From assembly GCA_017525015.1 (NCBI GenBank), contig JAFXUK010000015.1:62001-126000 (forward strand): a DNA stretch of 64,000 bases, read 5' to 3'. The DNA comes from Bacilli bacterium (GTDB lineage: Bacteria > Bacillota > Bacilli > RF39 > UBA660). A model generated the notes under the pieces. That model did not search any database. It was not told the origin of the DNA and saw only the letters and a program-made list of their open reading frames with translations. Positions 60,886 through 64,000 of the stretch are shown piece after piece (the stretch's first letter is position 1; every line of letters begins with the position of its first letter). Position numbers and translations under genes: made by a program.

Positions 60886-61992
60886 ATGTCATTAAAAGCA
60901 GGTATAGTAGGATTACCAAATGTAGGTAAATCAACTTTATTTAATGCCATAACAAAAGCAGGAGCTCTTGCAGCTAATTATCCATTTGCAACAATCGAAC
61001 CAAATGTAGGAGTTGTAACAGTTCCAGATCATCGTTTAGATATCCTAAACGAAATGTATAAACCAAAAAAGAAAATACCAACAACATTTGAATTTACAGA
61101 TATTGCTGGATTAGTTAAAGGTGCATCTAAAGGTGAAGGATTAGGAAATAAGTTCCTATCTCATATAAGAGAAGTAGATGCTATTGTCGAAGTAGTAAGA
61201 TGCTTTGAAGACAAAGAAATTACTCATGTAGAAGGCGAAATAGATCCAATTAGAGACATTGAGATTATTAATACAGAATTAATCCTAGCAGACCTAGAAA
61301 TAGTTGAAAATAGAATAGGTAAAATTGAGAAAAAAGCTGAAACAACAAAAGATAAAGAAGCCTTATTAGAATTAGGAGCTTTAAAGAAATCACAAGAAGC
61401 ATTACTTGAAGGACGCTCATTAAGAAATGTTGAATATACTAAAGATGAATTAGAAGCTATCAATAGCTTTAACTTCATTACTTTAAAGAAAATAATTTAT
61501 GCAGCCAATGTTAATGAAGAAGCTGCTATCGAAGGTGGAAATATCTATACTGATCAAGTAAAAGAGCTAGCCGATAGAGAAGGTTCAAAAGTAATCATCA
61601 TGTGTGCTAAATTAGAAGAAGAATTATCAAGCTATGCCGATGAAGAAAGAGATGCATTTATGAGTGATTTAGGACTAAATGCATCAGGTTTAGACCAATT
61701 AATTAAAGCTACGTACGCATTATTAGGTTTAAAAACATTCTTTACTGCTGGTGAAGACGAATGTCGTGCTTGGACATTTAAAGATGGAATGAAAGCGCCA
61801 GAATGTGCTGGTATCATCCATACTGACTTCCAAAAAGGCTTTATCAAAGCAGAAATAATGTCTTATGACGACTTAGAAAAACTAGGAAGTGAAAAAGCTG
61901 TTCAAGAAGCTGGTAAACTAAGACTTGAAGGCAAAGATTACAAGATGAAAGACGGAGATATTTGTTACTTCCGATTCAATGTGTCAAAATAG
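60886..61992 (+). CDS. ychF: Redox-regulated ATPase YchF (Obg-like)
   Basis: 368 aa. P-loop GLPNVGKST at residues 9-17, switch II DIAGLVKGASKGEGLGN, and a C-terminal TGS domain (FFTAGEDECRAWTF...DYKMKDGDICYFRFN). Ribosome-associated ATPase/GTPase. Start at 60886 behind TGAGGTG. Confidence 0.96.
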   Translation: MSLKAGIVGLPNVGKSTLFNAITKAGALAANYPFATIEPNVGVVTVPDHRLDILNEMYKPKKKIPTTFEFTDIAGLVKGASKGEGLGNKFLSHIREVDAIVEVVRCFEDKEITHVEGEIDPIRDIEIINTELILADLEIVENRIGKIEKKAETTKDKEALLELGALKKSQEALLEGRSLRNVEYTKDELEAINSFNFITLKKIIYAANVNEEAAIEGGNIYTDQVKELADREGSKVIIMCAKLEEELSSYADEERDAFMSDLGLNASGLDQLIKATYALLGLKTFFTAGEDECRAWTFKDGMKAPECAGIIHTDFQKGFIKAEIMSYDDLEKLGSEKAVQEAGKLRLEGKDYKMKDGDICYFRFNVSK

Positions 61993-62010
61993 GCGAAAGC
62001 CTATTTTTTT
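61988..62010 (+). terminator. Terminator after ychF
   Basis: 7-bp stem AATAGGC/GCCTATT with GAAA loop, then T-run; left arm contains the stop codon. Confidence 0.9.
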
Positions 62011-62012
62011 TG

Positions 62013-62041
62013 TTTACATAACCGTACAAATGTGCTAAAAT
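62013..62041 (+). promoter_or_regulatory. rpsF promoter
   Basis: TTTACA at 62013-62018, 17-bp spacer ending TGC, TAAAAT at 62036-62041. Confidence 0.7.
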
Positions 62042-62115
62042 ACTAGCGAGTAAGAAATTTACTCCTTGCTTTATTGTGAGATAAAGCCGAAAAGACCATA
62101 AGGAGGTGTAGAAAA
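62042..62115 (+). promoter_or_regulatory. S6:S18 ribosomal leader candidate
   Basis: Leader of rpsF-ssb-rpsR. A hairpin GAGTAA/TTACTC (62048-62064) precedes a second structure: CTTTAT/ATAAAG (62069-62086) followed by unpaired CCGAA, closed by CCTT (62064-62067) with AAGG (62100-62103). The closing strand is part of the ribosome site AAGGAGG (62100-62106), so protein binding could block translation. The CCG next to a short helix is the feature of the known S6:S18 leader that mimics 16S helix 22. Confidence 0.6.
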
Positions 62116-62406
62116 ATGAATAAATATGAAATGATGTTTATCGTTAAAGCTACAATGGAAAGTGAACAAGTTAAAGCAACTGCTGAAAACATGAAAAACA
62201 TTGTAACTGAATGCGGTGGAAAAGTTGTAGAATTCAAAGAACTTGGAGAAAAGAAACTAGCTTATCCTATTAAAAAAGAAATCAGCGGATACTACTATGT
62301 TATGACACTTGAAGCTACAAAAGAAGCTGAATCAGAACTAAGCCGTAAAGCTGGTATCGATGAAAACGTAATTAGACATTTAATTGTTAAATTAGATGAG
62401 GAGTAA
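62116..62406 (+). CDS. rpsF: 30S ribosomal protein S6
   Basis: 96 aa. MNKYEMMFIVKATM, GEKKLAYPIKKEISGYYYVM and the C-terminal IRHLIVKLDEE are S6 signatures. Binds S18 in the central domain of the 30S subunit. Strong ribosome site AAGGAGGTG. First of rpsF-ssb-rpsR. Confidence 0.96.
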   Translation: MNKYEMMFIVKATMESEQVKATAENMKNIVTECGGKVVEFKELGEKKLAYPIKKEISGYYYVMTLEATKEAESELSRKAGIDENVIRHLIVKLDEE

Positions 62407-62414
62407 GATGAGTT

Positions 62415-62864
62415 ATGAATAGAGTAGTATTAGTAGGAAGATTAACTAGAGATCCAGAAATGCGTACAACTGCTAGTGGCATTAGCCAAACAAGATTCAC
62501 ATTAGCTGTTAATCGTCGTGGAACAAATGAAGACGGTTCAAGAAGTGCAGATTTTATTAACTGTGTTGCTTGGAGAGGAACAGGAGAAGCTATAGCTAAA
62601 TACCTAAAAAAAGGTAGAGAACTAGCTGTAGAAGGTAGAATCCAAACTGGAAGTTATGACGCTCAAGATGGAACTAAAAGATATACTACAGATGTTGTAG
62701 TAGATAACTTCACATTCATCGGAAGTGGAGCTAATTCTGCTGCAAATAACGAAGATTTTAATAATGGTCCATCAGAAGATATTGCTACAACTGATATAAG
62801 CGAAGATCCTTTCAAAGATTTCGGTAACGAAGTAGCACTAAGTGATGATGACCTACCATTCTAA
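62415..62864 (+). CDS. ssb: Single-stranded DNA-binding protein
   Basis: 149 aa. OB fold [20 protein letters not shown]...[22 protein letters not shown], flexible linker, and acidic tip DDDLPF that recruits SSB partners. Located between rpsF and rpsR as in Bacillus ssbA; only 8 nt after rpsF. Confidence 0.97.
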   Translation: MNRVVLVGRLTRDPEMRTTASGISQTRFTLAVNRRGTNEDGSRSADFINCVAWRGTGEAIAKYLKKGRELAVEGRIQTGSYDAQDGTKRYTTDVVVDNFTFIGSGANSAANNEDFNNGPSEDIATTDISEDPFKDFGNEVALSDDDLPF

Positions 62865-62881
62865 TAGAAGGAGGAAAAAAC

Positions 62882-63097
62882 ATGGCTGAATTTTATCGTA
62901 AAAAGAAAAAAGTATGCCAAATGTGTGCTGGTAAAAGCGTTGACTACAAAGACGTTATGATTGTTTCTAAATATATAAATGAAAAGGGCAAAATAATGCC
63001 TCGTAGAATGACAGGTGCTTGTGCTAAACACCAAAGACATATAGCTCAACAAATTAAATGGGCAAGATTTATGGCATTACTACCATATGTTAAATAA
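62882..63097 (+). CDS. rpsR: 30S ribosomal protein S18
   Basis: 71 aa, basic. [18 protein letters not shown] and the C-terminal [29 protein letters not shown] are S18 signatures; the extra cysteines (Cys x2, plus one at GAC) resemble the zinc-type variants. Ribosome site AGAAGGAGG. End of the rpsF operon. Confidence 0.96.
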   Translation: MAEFYRKKKKVCQMCAGKSVDYKDVMIVSKYINEKGKIMPRRMTGACAKHQRHIAQQIKWARFMALLPYVK

Positions 63098-63098
63098 G

Positions 63099-63122
63099 AT
63101 ACTCTTTATAGAGTATTTTTTT
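63099..63122 (+). terminator. Terminator after rpsR
   Basis: 6-bp stem ATACTC/GAGTAT, 6-nt loop, seven T. Confidence 0.8.
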
Positions 63123-63187
63123 ATGCTAAAATTCTTTAATACTTTAAATAAATATGGTAAAATTATTACATAATAGAGGTGTTGGCT

Positions 63188-64000
63188 ATGAAGATATATC
63201 TTTTTTTACCAGATGAACTCTATACTTTTAATCTTCCTAGTGATGTATCAGGTAGCTTTAGCTTCGACATCAAAGAAGGCGAAGAAAAGAAGTTAATTAA
63301 TATAGAGGCCAGCCAAGGAAAGTGGATGATTTATTCTACTATTTTTTCGCGTCTTATAGTTAATGGCCTTGAAGTAGAAAGTCAGGAAGTAATTCCTGGA
63401 AACTTCTACAAATTACAAAGAGAAGATGAAAGCTATCTTATTAAAATTGAAAATTCATTAGATGATAGCTTTGGATGTTATAAATATGATACAACTTTAA
63501 ATTTAAAAATCGGTGGCCCAGATGCCAACTTAATATATAACAATGCCATTGGTAGTTATGTATACATGCAGTTATCATTTGGTCAAGATGGTAAAGTATA
63601 TGTTCAAAACAATGCTGAAATAAATCCATATATTAATAATATTGTTATGTTAGAAAAACAATTTCCTTTAGAAATTGGTGACTACATGAATATATATGGT
63701 TTAAAGATATATTTACTAAATGGTTTAATCTTAATTAACAATCCAAATGGCGAAGTAGTATTAAACGAAATGAGCTCTGGGCTTGTTAATTATTACTACG
63801 AAGATACTACTGAAAGAAGTAAAGAAGAAGTAGTAGATATTGATATGTATAAAGAGGAAGATTATTATTCAAAATCACCTCGTTTAAGAAGACAAATAGA
63901 AACAAAAGACTTTGATATAGAAAACCCACCTAATGATGAAAAAGATAGTAATGCTTTACCAGTAGCTTTAACTTTAGGACCTCAATTGATTATGGGATTA
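63188..64000 (+). CDS. essC: Type VII secretion ATPase EssC/YukB, N-terminal part (cut by window edge)
   Basis: 271 codons, open to the right edge. Two FHA-like beta domains (about residues 1-100 and 100-200; MKIYLFLPDELYTFNLP, FSRLIVNG, IGDYMNIYGLKIYLLNGLILI) as in the cytoplasmic N-terminus of Firmicutes EssC, a linker with YYSKSPRLRR, and the beginning of a membrane segment at PVALTLGPQLIMGL. The FtsK/SpoIIIE ATPase modules would follow outside the window. Own promoter with extended -10 TGGTAAAAT (hexamer 58-63 of the 63100s) just after the rpsR terminator. Motor of the WXG100 export system whose likely cargo genes are at 40-43 kb. Confidence 0.85.
   Translation, partial: MKIYLFLPDELYTFNLPSDVSGSFSFDIKEGEEKKLINIEASQGKWMIYSTIFSRLIVNGLEVESQEVIPGNFYKLQREDESYLIKIENSLDDSFGCYKYDTTLNLKIGGPDANLIYNNAIGSYVYMQLSFGQDGKVYVQNNAEINPYINNIVMLEKQFPLEIGDYMNIYGLKIYLLNGLILINNPNGEVVLNEMSSGLVNYYYEDTTERSKEEVVDIDMYKEEDYYSKSPRLRRQIETKDFDIENPPNDEKDSNALPVALTLGPQLIMGL

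Noticed and set aside
1..64000. Recoding of TGA to tryptophan (mycoplasma code)
   Set aside because: Several genes end at TGA (for example 24769, 26754, 54494), RF2 is encoded and uses the TGA frameshift, and tryptophans are TGG.
1..64000. tRNA, rRNA, CRISPR arrays, insertion sequences, prophage
   Set aside because: None recognised on reading; no clustered direct repeats, transposase or phage structural genes were seen.

Overview
This is a very AT-rich stretch of a low-GC Bacillota (Bacilli-type) chromosome centred on the replication origin. Gene order (gyrB-recF-dnaN-dnaA | oriC | rpmH-rnpA-yidC-khpB-mnmE-mnmG-rsmG-noc, and parA-parB-mscS-DUF951-ychF-rpsF-ssb-rpsR) is the classic Firmicutes origin neighbourhood. 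The ComK-like, Noc, RpoE-delta and type VII secretion genes fit Bacilli. Short spacers and many uncharacterised surface genes recall uncultured gut lineages of the RF39/Erysipelotrichales kind, but the sequence does not settle the taxon. TGA is a stop codon: genes end on it, an RF2 gene is present, and that gene uses the TGA-dependent frameshift.

Layout: 1-4921 (minus) gyrB (cut), recF, a ComK-like regulator, dnaN, dnaA. 4922-5180 oriC with DnaA boxes. From 5245 almost everything is on the plus strand, co-directional with replication. 5.2-12.9 kb ribosome/tRNA-modification genes ending in noc, with a perfect Noc-binding palindrome at 7368. 13-18.9 kb argS, rpoE, prfA, prmC, murA. 18.9-20 kb a structured RNA of about 440 nt with a strong promoter, followed by an OapA-like membrane protein: a probable OLE RNA/OapA pair. 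20-23.7 kb rpmE and two paralogous membrane-anchored XRE regulators flanking two orphan small genes. 23.7-29.3 kb ATP-grasp, rpiB, hpf, an HD hydrolase, secA.

29.4-43.2 kb is the accessory part. It holds a glycosyltransferase, coiled-coil and two-TM cell-wall proteins, an Ada-zinc/VanY fusion, a six-gene operon (radical-SAM-like protein without the cluster motif, guanylate-kinase-like P-loop protein, ART-like protein, DUF402 hydrolase, two radical SAM enzymes), a phosphodiester-glycosidase membrane protein, a lipoprotein, and a WXG100-type / coiled-coil / C39-peptidase group. That last group looks like cargo or accessories for the type VII secretion system whose ATPase EssC starts at 63188 and runs off the right edge.

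43.2-52 kb holds flavodoxin, XTP pyrophosphatase, an Fe-S aldo/keto reductase, a duplicated-HD protein, a YdjI/YdjG-like SPFH and zinc-ribbon pair, and a two-subunit NfnAB-type flavoprotein. 52-63.1 kb returns to housekeeping: prfB, tilS, ftsH, parAB, mscS, an AbgT transporter, ychF, rpsF-ssb-rpsR. Promoters repeatedly use an extended -10 (TGnTATAAT or TGnTAAAAT), and most transcription units end in a clear hairpin plus T-run. No tRNA, rRNA, CRISPR array or insertion sequence was recognised.
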